A stretch of DNA of 25,909 nt from an uncultured Collinsella sp. (GCA_958348565.1 CATVZP010000024.1:1-25909), one strand, 5' to 3'. Shown: positions 14,211-21,686, counted from the first letter of the stretch. A program made the numbers and translations. The notes: a model not told the origin generated them from the letters alone.

Positions 14211-16520
14211 ATGGGAACCTATACAAGGGAGATTCAGATCGCGGGGCGCAACCGCTGGTATTGCGGCTATATCTCCGTTGACGGCGTGAGCACGGTCAAC
14301 GACACCACCTCGCGCATCACAGTCACCGCCGCGCTCGAAGACAAGTACGCCGCGCAGTACGGCACGCACTATGACGTAATCGTCAACGGCGTCACCTACA
14401 GGTCGCGCGACGTGCTGCTCAACAACTACGGCAACTGGGCCACGCGCGACGCCGTGACCTTCACCGTGGACGTCGGGCGCGGAGCCAGCGGCTGGAACTG
14501 CTCCGTGCAGATTCACGTCTACGGCAAGACATACAACAACTACTACGGCAGCGCCGGCGGAGACGCCTGGGCAACAGAGTACGCTTGGATTCCCCAGCGC
14601 GGATACTCGCAACCGCATCCTCCCAAGAACCCGAAGCTGGCCCGCGTTTCCGACACATCCCACAAGATTGCGTGGGACGTCGACTACACGGGCATGGACG
14701 GCGCGTACCCCTGGGCTGGCGTGTACGTAGACCGCCGCACCGACGACGGCTCATGGGTGAACATCGCCGACGTCTCGTGGGACGTGACCAACTACACCGA
14801 CAACTCGACGACCGCAGGCCACAAGTACGAGTACCGCCTTTGCGCCCACGGCCCTGGCGGCAACTCCACACACGTCTCGTGCGGAACCACGTACACAACT
14901 CCGTCGGCACCTTCGCGCATCGATGCCGTCAAGGCCGGCGCGTCCGAGGTGACGCTGCGCGTCTACGGGGCGTGGTGGTACGCCAGCGCATGGGATGTTC
15001 AGCGATCAGGCGACGGCGGGAAGACGTGGGCGGCGGTCTCGACCACCACCGAGGGCGAAGACCCCGCATGGGTAGACCTGCACGACACCTCCGCGCCTGC
15101 CGGCACGATCGTCTACCGCGTCAGGGCCAAGCGCGGTAGCCTAACGTCTCCGTGGGTCGAATCGAATTCCGTGACCACGATCACGCCGCCTCTCGCACCG
15201 AAGGTCACCGCCGACCATGTTGTGCCAACGGGGTCGGCGGCATCCGTCTCGTGGGTGCCCAACCACCCCGACGGCTCGGCGCAGTTCGCCGCGCAGCTTG
15301 AGCTCGTCGGCAGTGAGACGATAACGAAGTCGTACACGACCGAGAAAAGCGCATCGGTCACACTCACGAAGGGAAGTTGGAAAGCCCGCGTTCGCACGAA
15401 GGGACTGCACGCCGATTGGGGCGCTTGGTCTGGCTATGCGGCGATAACGGTCGCCGACTACCCGCAGTGCTGGGTCGCCTCCCCCGCTACCGACGGCATG
15501 CTTGTCGATGCGGTGCCGCTCACGGTGCAAGTCGCCGCAACCGACGAAACTGGCATCGCGCAGGCGACGCTCACGCTCGCAGAGGTCGGCGGCGCGACGG
15601 TCGCCACGGCAGACGTCACGAACCTGAAGCCCGTGAGTTTCGGCAGCTACGCCACCATACGCAACGGCATCGACTATCTGCTCACGCTCACGGTCAAGGG
15701 CGGCTCCGGCCTGTCCAAGACGGCCATGCGCCGCTTCAAGACGCACTGGGCGGAACCGGCCATCCCAGACGTGTCACTGTCGTACGACGATGCGCTGGCG
15801 TGCCACGTGAAGGTGCGCAACGGCCTCTCGTCATACGAGATCGAGCAGACCACGCTCGTAGGCCCCATGACGGCCGACGAGGTGAGCAATGAGCTTTCCA
15901 TGCTAGGCACGATCACAGTCGATGGTGACGCGCTGGTGCTCGGCAACGCCTCCCGCTGCTCCGCCTTCACGGTGGAGCGCGTGGCGTACGGCGGCGATGC
16001 CGTCATAGCATCCGGCGTGCTCGACTCTCAAGAGACGATTGACCGCGTGCCGCCGCTAAACACCGACTACGAGTACAAGGTCACTGGGTACGCCGACAAC
16101 GGCACCTCGTCGCAGACCGTGACCGATGCCAACGTGTTCGCGCACGGGATGGCGCTTAACTTCGGCCAGGATGCATCGACCGTGCTCGTGCTCGACTACA
16201 ACGGCGACTACTCGACAAGCTCTCAGCGATCCGTGGAGACATACCACTTCGCCGATGGCGGCGAGAACGGCGACCTGCCCATTTCGTACATGCTCGACGA
16301 GCTGAACAAAAAGACCTCGCTCTCATGGGAGATGAAGCGCGACGGCCACGACAGGTACATACGGATTATGGACGAGCAGTGGAGGGGATGGTGGCGCGGA
16401 CATGCGGGCGAACGCGCATACGGCCCCATGGACTTCGACATGTCTGTGAAGGGTGCAGGCATCTGGAAGGGTTCGGCCAACGTCACGCACAACGTCTTCG
16501 AGGAGCCGATAAATGGCTGA
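14211..16520 (+). CDS. Distal tail/tip protein with fibronectin-III-like repeats
   Basis: A 769-residue protein in the distal-tail position after the tape measure. The first 130 residues are beta-rich and aromatic. They are followed by about three repeats of fibronectin type III character: from about residue 137 (PPKNPKLARVSDTSHKIAWDVD...), from about 231 (APSRIDAVKAGASEVTLRVYG...), and from about 328 (APKVTADHVVPTGSAASVSW...), each with the Trp and Tyr core spacing of the fold. The C-terminus is an irregular beta domain ending in WKGSANVTHNVFEEPING. FN3 modules on phage tails often bind host surface sugars. It overlaps the next gene by 8 nt. The exact subunit name is uncertain. Confidence 0.78.
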   Translation: MGTYTREIQIAGRNRWYCGYISVDGVSTVNDTTSRITVTAALEDKYAAQYGTHYDVIVNGVTYRSRDVLLNNYGNWATRDAVTFTVDVGRGASGWNCSVQIHVYGKTYNNYYGSAGGDAWATEYAWIPQRGYSQPHPPKNPKLARVSDTSHKIAWDVDYTGMDGAYPWAGVYVDRRTDDGSWVNIADVSWDVTNYTDNSTTAGHKYEYRLCAHGPGGNSTHVSCGTTYTTPSAPSRIDAVKAGASEVTLRVYGAWWYASAWDVQRSGDGGKTWAAVSTTTEGEDPAWVDLHDTSAPAGTIVYRVRAKRGSLTSPWVESNSVTTITPPLAPKVTADHVVPTGSAASVSWVPNHPDGSAQFAAQLELVGSETITKSYTTEKSASVTLTKGSWKARVRTKGLHADWGAWSGYAAITVADYPQCWVASPATDGMLVDAVPLTVQVAATDETGIAQATLTLAEVGGATVATADVTNLKPVSFGSYATIRNGIDYLLTLTVKGGSGLSKTAMRRFKTHWAEPAIPDVSLSYDDALACHVKVRNGLSSYEIEQTTLVGPMTADEVSNELSMLGTITVDGDALVLGNASRCSAFTVERVAYGGDAVIASGVLDSQETIDRVPPLNTDYEYKVTGYADNGTSSQTVTDANVFAHGMALNFGQDASTVLVLDYNGDYSTSSQRSVETYHFADGGENGDLPISYMLDELNKKTSLSWEMKRDGHDRYIRIMDEQWRGWWRGHAGERAYGPMDFDMSVKGAGIWKGSANVTHNVFEEPING

Positions 16521-17598
16521 TTGGGGAAAACCGTTTCTCACCTCGTTCCGCTTCATGCGCGTAGACCGCGCAAGCGGCAACGAGGTCGATAGAATCACGA
16601 ACATAAAGAACGGCGGGTGCATTGAGCGCAACCAGGACAAGGATTACACCACAGGGCAGGTCGATTACTCCGGGGCGCTCGATATCGGGGCAGATCTGCT
16701 GCGGGTGTACCTCGATGCCGACTTCGGTGGCGCGTCAGTCAGTGAGGCGCTGGGGACTTTCGTTGTCTCAGCGCCGAAAAGGACTAGGCGCGGCGTCAAC
16801 TCAACCGGCACGGCAGGCCTGTCGGGCAGGCTGTCGGAGGTTGCGGAGGACGAATTCGATGCCCCATTCACGGTGGCGGCTGGAACCATGGTTGTCCCCT
16901 ACGTCGTAAAGCTGCTCAAGGCGGCTGGCTTCGCTGACGTGATCGCCGACGGCTCCGACTACAAGCTAGCGCAGGATTGGACGCTCGGAATCGATTCGGG
17001 CGACATGAGGCTGTCGAAGCGCCTGGCGGCGTGCAACGCGCTGCTCGACGTGGCGGGCTTCCGCGCCGTCGACGAGGACGCCTACGGAAGGCCCGTACTT
17101 CGCAAATATAGGGAGCCGCAGGACAGGCCCGTTTCCATGACCCTTCGAGAGGGCGCGGGCGCACGCTTCATCAACGAAGTCGTGGACGAGCTTGACCGCT
17201 CTGGCGTGGCGAACGTCGTGCACTGCGACTACGAAACGCAGGATGCCTTCTACCGTGGTACGGCCATCGACTCAGACCCCGACAGCCCATACTCCACGGT
17301 TTCGCGCGGTTGGCGTAAGACGGCCACGTACAGCTACAGCGACCTGCCCGAGGGGTCTACCGATGCCGAGAGACAGAGGAACGCCGATGCCAAGGCCAAC
17401 GAGATGCTGCGAACACAGCAGAGCGCTATCCGTAGAGTCACGGTCAAGCGGACGTACGCGCCTATCGCGTGCGGCGATGCCGTGATGGTCGATTGGGCAA
17501 GCGCCGGCATCAGCGGCAAGTTCGCGGTGAGGACTGCGACTCTCACGCTCGTGGGAGGATGCCCAATCGAGATGGAGGTGAAGAGGTATGAGCGATGA
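16513..17598 (+). CDS. Baseplate hub-like tail protein
   Basis: A 361-residue protein after the distal-tail gene. It begins MADWGKPFLTSFRFMRVDRASGNEVDRI; a middle region (LSKRLAACNALLDVAGFRAVDEDAYGRPVLRKYREP) and the C-terminal segment ANEMLRTQQSAIRRVTVKRTYAPIACGDAVMVDW fit the tail hub (gp44/gp27-like) pattern, where a jelly-roll-type domain ends in '...v....p...GD.V.v'. Hubs connect the tube to the baseplate or fibres. It overlaps both neighbours (8 and 11 nt). Confidence 0.68.
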   Translation: MADWGKPFLTSFRFMRVDRASGNEVDRITNIKNGGCIERNQDKDYTTGQVDYSGALDIGADLLRVYLDADFGGASVSEALGTFVVSAPKRTRRGVNSTGTAGLSGRLSEVAEDEFDAPFTVAAGTMVVPYVVKLLKAAGFADVIADGSDYKLAQDWTLGIDSGDMRLSKRLAACNALLDVAGFRAVDEDAYGRPVLRKYREPQDRPVSMTLREGAGARFINEVVDELDRSGVANVVHCDYETQDAFYRGTAIDSDPDSPYSTVSRGWRKTATYSYSDLPEGSTDAERQRNADAKANEMLRTQQSAIRRVTVKRTYAPIACGDAVMVDWASAGISGKFAVRTATLTLVGGCPIEMEVKRYER

Positions 17599-17845
17599 AC
17601 TCATGTCGGCCATGCGCCGATACGGCGCCGCGATGGCCGATGCGACCGCCAACGACCCTCCCGGCCAGCAGGCGTGCTACGGAACGGTGAATTCCGTATC
17701 CGGAGCCACCATGGCCGTATCGGTGAAGGGGGCATCCCTGAAGCTCCCGTACACCACCTCATGCTCGGGAGCCAAGGCAGGCGACCGATGCATCATTCAG
17801 GCAATCGGCCCGCACGCCATCGTGATCGGCGTGCTAGCTAAGTAA
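17588..17845 (+). CDS. Short tail/baseplate protein with OB-like fold
   Basis: An 85-residue protein. After a helical N-terminus, residues 28-85 form a run of short beta strands: CYGTVNSVSGATMAVSVKGA, LPYTTSCSGAKAGDRCIIQAI, PHAIVIGVLAK. This is the strand and glycine pattern of an OB-like barrel ('G.v.s..g..v.V...G....lp......v..Gd.v.v...g....viG.l'). Proteins of this type sit at the tail tip next to the hub. It overlaps the hub gene by 11 nt. Confidence 0.62.
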   Translation: MSDELMSAMRRYGAAMADATANDPPGQQACYGTVNSVSGATMAVSVKGASLKLPYTTSCSGAKAGDRCIIQAIGPHAIVIGVLAK

Positions 17846-17855
17846 AGGAGGTGCG

Positions 17856-18581
17856 ATGGCAGATACCAACAAAGGCGCGGCACTGCTGCTCAACGATGCG
17901 GGCAACATCGACCGCGCCAGAACCACCGACGGCTCGATCTTCCGCATCGAGTCGACGCTATCGATGGAGGCCGCCGAAGAGGCCAAGACGGCAGCGGCGA
18001 ACTGCAACACCGCGACTGAAAGCGCCGAAGCGGCAGAGAAGACGCGCGTGTCCAACGAGAACGCTCGGAAAACGGCTGAGACCGAGCGCGGCAACAACGA
18101 GACAACCCGCAAGAACAACGAGACGTCGCGCAAGAACGCCGAGACAACACGTCAAGACAACGAAACTGCGCGAAAGAATGCCGAAACCACGCGCCAGAAC
18201 AACGAGACGAGCCGATCGAACGCCGAGATCGAACGCAAAAAGGCCGAAAGCCAGCGCCATGACGAGCATATCGCCGACCAACAGGCATCGAGCAACGCGA
18301 CCTCTGCGGCGAACGGCGCGGCTTCGCGTGCGGACGCAGCGGCGAACCAGGCGTTGCAGATCGCCAACTCCGTGGCGCAAGGCAGCGCAGGAAGCTCGGA
18401 CGTCGCGGAGCTGCGTGCCCAGAACGCGAAGCTCGCAACGCTTTTGGCGAACTCGACAGGTCAGTTCATATACATGGGCGGAACAGTCTACTGCCCGGCT
18501 TCAAAGGCATCGGCGAGCGGGGTGACCGTAACGTTCGGCTCAACATGCTCCGCAAGCGGCAACACCATCACATTGATTTAA
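17856..18581 (+). CDS. Coiled-coil tail fibre protein
   Basis: A 241-residue protein with a short N-terminal attachment part, a highly regular heptad coiled coil (about residues 67-134), an Ala/Ser-rich helix to residue 200, and a small C-terminal domain (GQFIYMGGTVYCPASKASASG...). The layout is that of a trimeric fibre shaft with a small head. It lies directly upstream of the DGR target gene (12-nt gap), so the two probably form parts of one receptor-binding fibre. AAAGGAGG precedes the ATG. Confidence 0.82.
   Translation: MADTNKGAALLLNDAGNIDRARTTDGSIFRIESTLSMEAAEEAKTAAANCNTATESAEAAEKTRVSNENARKTAETERGNNETTRKNNETSRKNAETTRQDNETARKNAETTRQNNETSRSNAEIERKKAESQRHDEHIADQQASSNATSAANGAASRADAAANQALQIANSVAQGSAGSSDVAELRAQNAKLATLLANSTGQFIYMGGTVYCPASKASASGVTVTFGSTCSASGNTITLI
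18054..18257 (+). repeat. Heptad repeat in fibre gene (about nine units)
   Basis: Tandem 21-nt units encode the 7-residue pattern (N/A)-E-T-x-R-(K/Q)-N, for example NETTRKN, NETSRKN, AETTRQD, NETARKN. The units differ slightly, consistent with old duplications. Arg and Glu hold fixed heptad places, as in trimeric coiled coils. Confidence 0.85.
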
Positions 18582-18593
18582 GAAGGAAACGAA

Positions 18594-19505
18594 ATGGCTC
18601 AAGCTAAGATCCTCACAGTGGGCGGCACCAACTACGAGATGATAGACGACACCGCCCGCACCAACGCCACCACGGCGCTCAACAACGCCGAGTACAACCG
18701 ACAGGGCCTGATCGGCAAGTACCCGGGCCAGTCGCTCGCAACGCTTCTCGCGGGCGAGGTCTCCGGCTCCGCCACCATCTACGACGCGCTGCACAAGCGC
18801 GTGCAGGCCGCGAACTTCAGCGGCATGCGCGTGGGCGACTACATCGACGTGCCGCTCGTGAGCGCGTCAAACGTGGCGGCCCAGCAGTCCGTGCGCTTCC
18901 TGCTTGCGCACTTCGACCCGTACTACCAGTGCGGCGACAGCGCCAAGGGCCACCACATCGCGTTCATCGCGTCCGCGCCCGTCGCCGTGGCCAAGACCGT
19001 CACCGGCGTGGCCAACGACAGCTACCTGATGTGGAACACTGCGAACACCAACCAGGGCACCGCAGACGTGAAGAACCCGTACCTGAACAGCAACCTCAAG
19101 GCGTGGGAGAAGCTGTTCGAGGCGTGCCTGCCCGAGGGGCTGACCAAGTACCTGCTCACCCAGCGCGTGCTGCTTGAGGAGCGTTACAGCGCGAGCGGCG
19201 CGCTCAGCGACTCCAACAGCTGGAGCTGGCAGGACATCGGCAAGGTGTGGTCGCCCTCCGAGATGGAGGTGTACGGCTGCCCAGTGTGGGGCACCAAGGG
19301 CTACAGCGTGGGCTTCGACTGCCAGTTCGACCTGTTCCGCGATACCGCGCACCGCTTGAACGGAACTCGGTACCGTTGGTGGCTGCGTTCCGTCATGGGT
19401 GGCTCCTCGTCCAACGTGTGCTACGTCTCCAGCTACGGCTATGCCACCTACCCTTCGGCGACGACCACCTGGGTTCGCCCCCGCCCCGGCTTCCTCGTCG
19501 GCTAG
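18594..19505 (+). CDS. DGR target: variable receptor-binding protein (DUF6273/C-type-lectin-like)
   Basis: A 303-residue protein whose C-terminus contains the variable repeat. The last 80 residues (KVWSPSEMEVYGCPVWG ... LNGTRYRWWLRSVMGGSSSNVCYV ... WVRPRPGF) match the DUF6273-type C-lectin fold, where 'WWLRS' and the final strands hold a scaffold on which surface residues vary. Compared with the template, residues 261, 279, 280, 281, 283, 285, 287 and 291 have been changed from Asn to Arg, Ser, Ser, Tyr, Tyr, Thr, Pro and Thr. The N-terminus (about 1-60) looks like a fibre-attachment region. It is translated from ATG 18594 after AAGAAGGAAAC. It follows the fibre gene and precedes avd, so it probably is the phage adhesin. 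Receptor unknown. Confidence 0.93.
   Translation: MAQAKILTVGGTNYEMIDDTARTNATTALNNAEYNRQGLIGKYPGQSLATLLAGEVSGSATIYDALHKRVQAANFSGMRVGDYIDVPLVSASNVAAQQSVRFLLAHFDPYYQCGDSAKGHHIAFIASAPVAVAKTVTGVANDSYLMWNTANTNQGTADVKNPYLNSNLKAWEKLFEACLPEGLTKYLLTQRVLLEERYSASGALSDSNSWSWQDIGKVWSPSEMEVYGCPVWGTKGYSVGFDCQFDLFRDTAHRLNGTRYRWWLRSVMGGSSSNVCYVSSYGYATYPSATTTWVRPRPGFLVG
19367..19494 (+). repeat. DGR variable repeat (VR)
   Basis: 128 bp aligned without gaps to the template repeat at 20106-20233 (offset 739). There are 12 differences, all where TR has A: seven A-to-C, three A-to-T and two A-to-G. The remaining 103 non-A positions are identical. The 3' end is the GC-rich stretch after TGGGTTCGCCCC, the expected place of the initiation-of-mutagenic-homing site, 8 nt before the stop codon. 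Confidence 0.97.
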
Positions 19506-19533
19506 CCAGCCGAGTGCTCTATACTTCTCTTTC

Positions 19534-19560
19534 GATGCGACCGCCTTGCGCGGTCGCATC
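19534..19560. promoter_or_regulatory. DGR hairpin/cruciform downstream of VR
   Basis: GATGCGACCGC (19534-19544) is followed by loop CTTGC and GCGGTCGCATC (19550-19560), a perfect 11-bp stem, 39 nt after the VR end. In Bordetella phage BPP-1 a hairpin or cruciform just after VR promotes retrohoming. The same role is inferred here. It could also contribute to the adjacent terminator. Confidence 0.7.
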
Positions 19561-19563
19561 CCT

Positions 19564-19587
19564 GCCCGCGCAGCGGGCCGTTTTTTT
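19564..19587 (+). terminator. Rho-independent terminator after the DGR target gene
   Basis: GCCCGC (19564-19569), loop GCA, GCGGGC (19573-19578), then CG and seven T. It would limit expression of avd and the reverse transcriptase to read-through or internal promoters. Confidence 0.75.
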
Positions 19588-19610
19588 CGCCACTATTTCC
19601 AGGAGGTGCC

Positions 19611-20081
19611 ATGAGCGGCGTCTACCAGCGAAACCGCGAGGTGTCCGAGTACAAGTTCTTCACGCAGGCCATCGCCATCCGCGTGGAGGTCAACAAGCTC
19701 ATGGCCTCCTCGTCGGTCGTGCCGAAAGCCTACAGGCTGCTGAACGCAGTCCCCACGGTGGAGACCGCGCGCAGCATCGTATACAACGTCAACCGCGCCG
19801 ACTGCTTCTACCCCAACAGTTCGTTCAACGCACTTGAGCGCAAGCGTTACCTGACGCTGGCGATAGCCGACTGCGAGCAGCTGATGCTCGACATGCAGTG
19901 CCTCATGGACATCGGCCTGCCCGTGAACGCCAACCGCTTCGAGGCGCTGGCGGGCATGGTCGAGGAGGAGATCAAACTGCTCAAGGGCGCGCGCAAGAAC
20001 GTACGCGTCACCGGCAAGAAGACGACCGACGAGCGCATAGCCGAGGCCGAGGCCGAGCTAGAGCGCCTGCGTTCGTTATAA
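19611..20081 (+). CDS. avd: DGR accessory variability determinant (Avd-like four-helix protein)
   Basis: A 156-residue, all-helical, basic protein between VR and TR. This is the usual position of Avd, a pentameric four-helix bundle that binds the DGR reverse transcriptase and template RNA. Helices visible are SEYKFFTQAIAIRVEVNKLMAS, VPKAYRLLNAVPTVETARSIVYNV, NALERKRYLTLAIADCEQLMLDMQCLM, and NRFEALAGMVEEEIKLLKGARK. The tail is extra, Lys/Arg- and Glu-rich. AGGAGG lies 5 nt before the ATG. The call rests on size, helical pattern and context; Avd proteins vary greatly in sequence. The TAA stop lies within a perfect TATAAT (20077-20082). Confidence 0.88.
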   Translation: MSGVYQRNREVSEYKFFTQAIAIRVEVNKLMASSSVVPKAYRLLNAVPTVETARSIVYNVNRADCFYPNSSFNALERKRYLTLAIADCEQLMLDMQCLMDIGLPVNANRFEALAGMVEEEIKLLKGARKNVRVTGKKTTDERIAEAEAELERLRSL

Positions 20082-20082
20082 T
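20077..20082 (+). promoter_or_regulatory. Possible -10 box for the DGR template RNA
   Basis: TATAAT overlaps the avd stop codon, 24 nt before the TR start. It is a perfect consensus -10 in otherwise GC-rich DNA. No clear TTGACA is seen 16-18 nt upstream. A dedicated TR-RNA promoter is inferred. Confidence 0.4.
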
Positions 20083-20088
20083 GGGCGG

Positions 20089-20445
20089 CGGTCCCGCCTT
20101 GTATATCGGTACAATTGGTGGCTGCGTTCCGTCATGGGTGGCTCCTCGTCCAACGTGTGCTACGTCAACAACAACGGCAATGCCAACTACAATTCGGCGA
20201 CGAACACCTGGGTTCGCCCCCGCCCCGGATTCCCTTACTGCCAGACCGAGTAGGCCAGCGGGCCGAAAGCAGAGCGCGGAGAGGAAGGAAGGCGCGACCA
20301 TCGGGCGCGAGCCCGTAAATACGCACCCCGCGAGGGTGGCCGGACGCTGCTTGCATGGCGCGGCGCTCCGTGGCTTCGCCGCGTTTCATGGCCATACCTC
20401 AAGCGGCTGTCAGAGCCACATTGCAAGCCGTGCGGGGTGCCTTCT
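20089..20445 (+). ncRNA. DGR template RNA (TR plus spacer), approximate limits
   Basis: The 364-nt stretch between avd and the reverse transcriptase holds no gene. It carries TR (20106-20233) and a spacer of about 210 nt up to the reverse transcriptase start. In BPP-1 the TR RNA extends into such a spacer, and reverse transcription needs it. Ends given here are guesses: 5' from the TATAAT at 20077, 3' at the ATG of the RT gene. Confidence 0.5.
20106..20233 (+). repeat. DGR template repeat (TR)
   Basis: 128-bp invariant donor of VR, containing 25 adenines, 12 of which differ in VR. Its A residues are concentrated in Asn (AAY) codons when read in the VR frame (nine, eight changed). AAY codons can mutate to most amino acids but never to stop. 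The TR frame runs on to its own stop at 20251-20253 but has no start and is not a gene. Confidence 0.97.
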
Positions 20446-21624
20446 ATGAACTCGGAGCAAAGGCGGGCCGCACGCCGGAAGCGCCGCGAGGAGAAGCGCG
20501 CCAGGGCCAAGGCCGAGCGCGCCAGGGCGTGCACCCTTGAGACGGTGGCCGACCTCAACAGCCTGTGCAAGGCTTCCAAGCAGGCCGCGCGTGGCGTCAT
20601 GTGGAAGGCCTCGACGCAGCGGTACATGAAGGACTACCTGCGAAACGCCGTGAAATCGCGCCAAGACCTTCTGGAGGGCCGCGACATATGCCGGGGTTTC
20701 ATCCGCTTCGACCTGTGGGAGCGCGGCAAGCTGCGCCACATCAGTGCAGTGCACTTCCCCGAGCGCGTGGTGCAGAAGTCGCTGTCCCAGAACGCCCTCG
20801 TGCCCGCGATAGTCCCCACGCTCGTATCCGCGAACTCCGCCAACATCAAGGGGCGCGGCACCGACTACGCCCTTAAGCTGCTCAAGCGCCACCTGGCCGA
20901 CCACTGGCGGCGGCATGGGCGCGAGGGCTACATACTGCTGGGCGACTTCTCCGACTACTTCGCGCGCATTGCCCACGAGCCGGTCAAGCGGCAGGTGGCC
21001 GACGCGCTGCTCGACCCGCGCGTGGTCGCCCTTGAGCACCGCCTGATAGACGCGCAGGGCGAGGTCGGCCTGGGCCTGGGCAGCGAGCCAAACCAGATAT
21101 GCGCGGTGGCGCACCCCAACCGCATCGACCACTACGTGGCCGAGATGCTGCGCCCCGAGGCCTACGGGCGCTACATGGACGACTTCTACCTGATCCACGA
21201 GTCCAAGGAGTACCTGCAAGTGTGCCTTCTGCTGATAGAGCACGAGTGCACGAAGCTCGGCATCGCGCTGAACCCGCGCAAGACCCGCGTGGTGAAGCTG
21301 ACGCGCGGCTTCACGTGGCTGAAGAAGCGCATCTTCTACACCGAAACGGGCCGCATCGTCATGAAGCCGTGCCGCGACTCCATCACACGCGAGCGACGCA
21401 AGCTGAAGAAGATGGCCCGCATGGTGGCCGAGGGGGTCATGACGCCCGAGCAGGTGCAGCAGAGCTACCAGAGCTGGCGCGGCGGCATGGCTCACTTGGA
21501 CGCGCACCGCAGCGTGCTGGCCATGGACGCGCTGTACCGCAGCCTGTTCGAAAATCTCGCGGGGGGGGGTTGCTCAATGCAATCAAGCCCGAGAGACGAT
21601 TCGGGCGGAACGCCCTCGCCATAG
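20446..21624 (+). CDS. DGR reverse transcriptase
   Basis: A 392-residue reverse transcriptase, near the usual DGR size of 300-400. The N-terminus (1-30) is strongly basic, suited to binding RNA. Motifs follow in order: HFPERVVQKSL (103-113), KGRGTDYALKLLKRHL (135-150), motif A GDFSDYF (166-172, D167), motif 4 GLGLGSEPNQ (208-217), where DGR enzymes have '(I/V/L)GxxxSQ' instead of the QGxxxSP of group II introns, and the catalytic YMDD (243-246). There are no maturase or endonuclease domains. It copies TR RNA with errors at A to make cDNA that replaces VR. I prefer ATG 20446 to the GTG at 20437. A run of nine G near the 3' end makes the last 20 residues uncertain. Confidence 0.95.
   Translation: MNSEQRRAARRKRREEKRARAKAERARACTLETVADLNSLCKASKQAARGVMWKASTQRYMKDYLRNAVKSRQDLLEGRDICRGFIRFDLWERGKLRHISAVHFPERVVQKSLSQNALVPAIVPTLVSANSANIKGRGTDYALKLLKRHLADHWRRHGREGYILLGDFSDYFARIAHEPVKRQVADALLDPRVVALEHRLIDAQGEVGLGLGSEPNQICAVAHPNRIDHYVAEMLRPEAYGRYMDDFYLIHESKEYLQVCLLLIEHECTKLGIALNPRKTRVVKLTRGFTWLKKRIFYTETGRIVMKPCRDSITRERRKLKKMARMVAEGVMTPEQVQQSYQSWRGGMAHLDAHRSVLAMDALYRSLFENLAGGGCSMQSSPRDDSGGTPSP
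21561..21569 (+). repeat. Homopolymer of nine G in the RT gene
   Basis: Nine G in a row near codon 372 of the reverse transcriptase. One G more or less would change the C-terminus: the present frame stops at 21624, one extra G would give a frame ending at TAG 21654-21656, and one fewer would give a third frame ending later. Confidence 0.9.
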
Positions 21625-21686
21625 CGGAAGGGCGGCAACTCAAAACGGCGGCCTAGACGGGTCGAAAACGAAATAACCAAGACAGC

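Noticed and set aside
18054..18257. CRISPR-like or direct-repeat array
   Set aside because: The repeats are 21-nt coding units without spacers, explained by coiled-coil heptads inside an open frame.
20106..20253. TR region as a pseudogene copy of the target gene's 3' end
   Set aside because: It reads in frame to a stop like a gene remnant, but every difference from VR is at an A of this copy, and it lies between avd and RT. That is the pattern of a DGR template, not of random decay.
20410..21507. Long open frame on the minus strand opposite the reverse transcriptase (365 codons)
   Set aside because: It is a shadow caused by GC-rich third codon positions. The plus-strand frame has all RT motifs, and the minus product has low complexity and no recognisable family.
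20446..21624. Reverse transcriptase as a group II intron or retron enzyme
   Set aside because: There are no maturase or HNH domains, motif 4 is LGSxxxQ-like and not QGxxxSP, and VR/TR and Avd are present.
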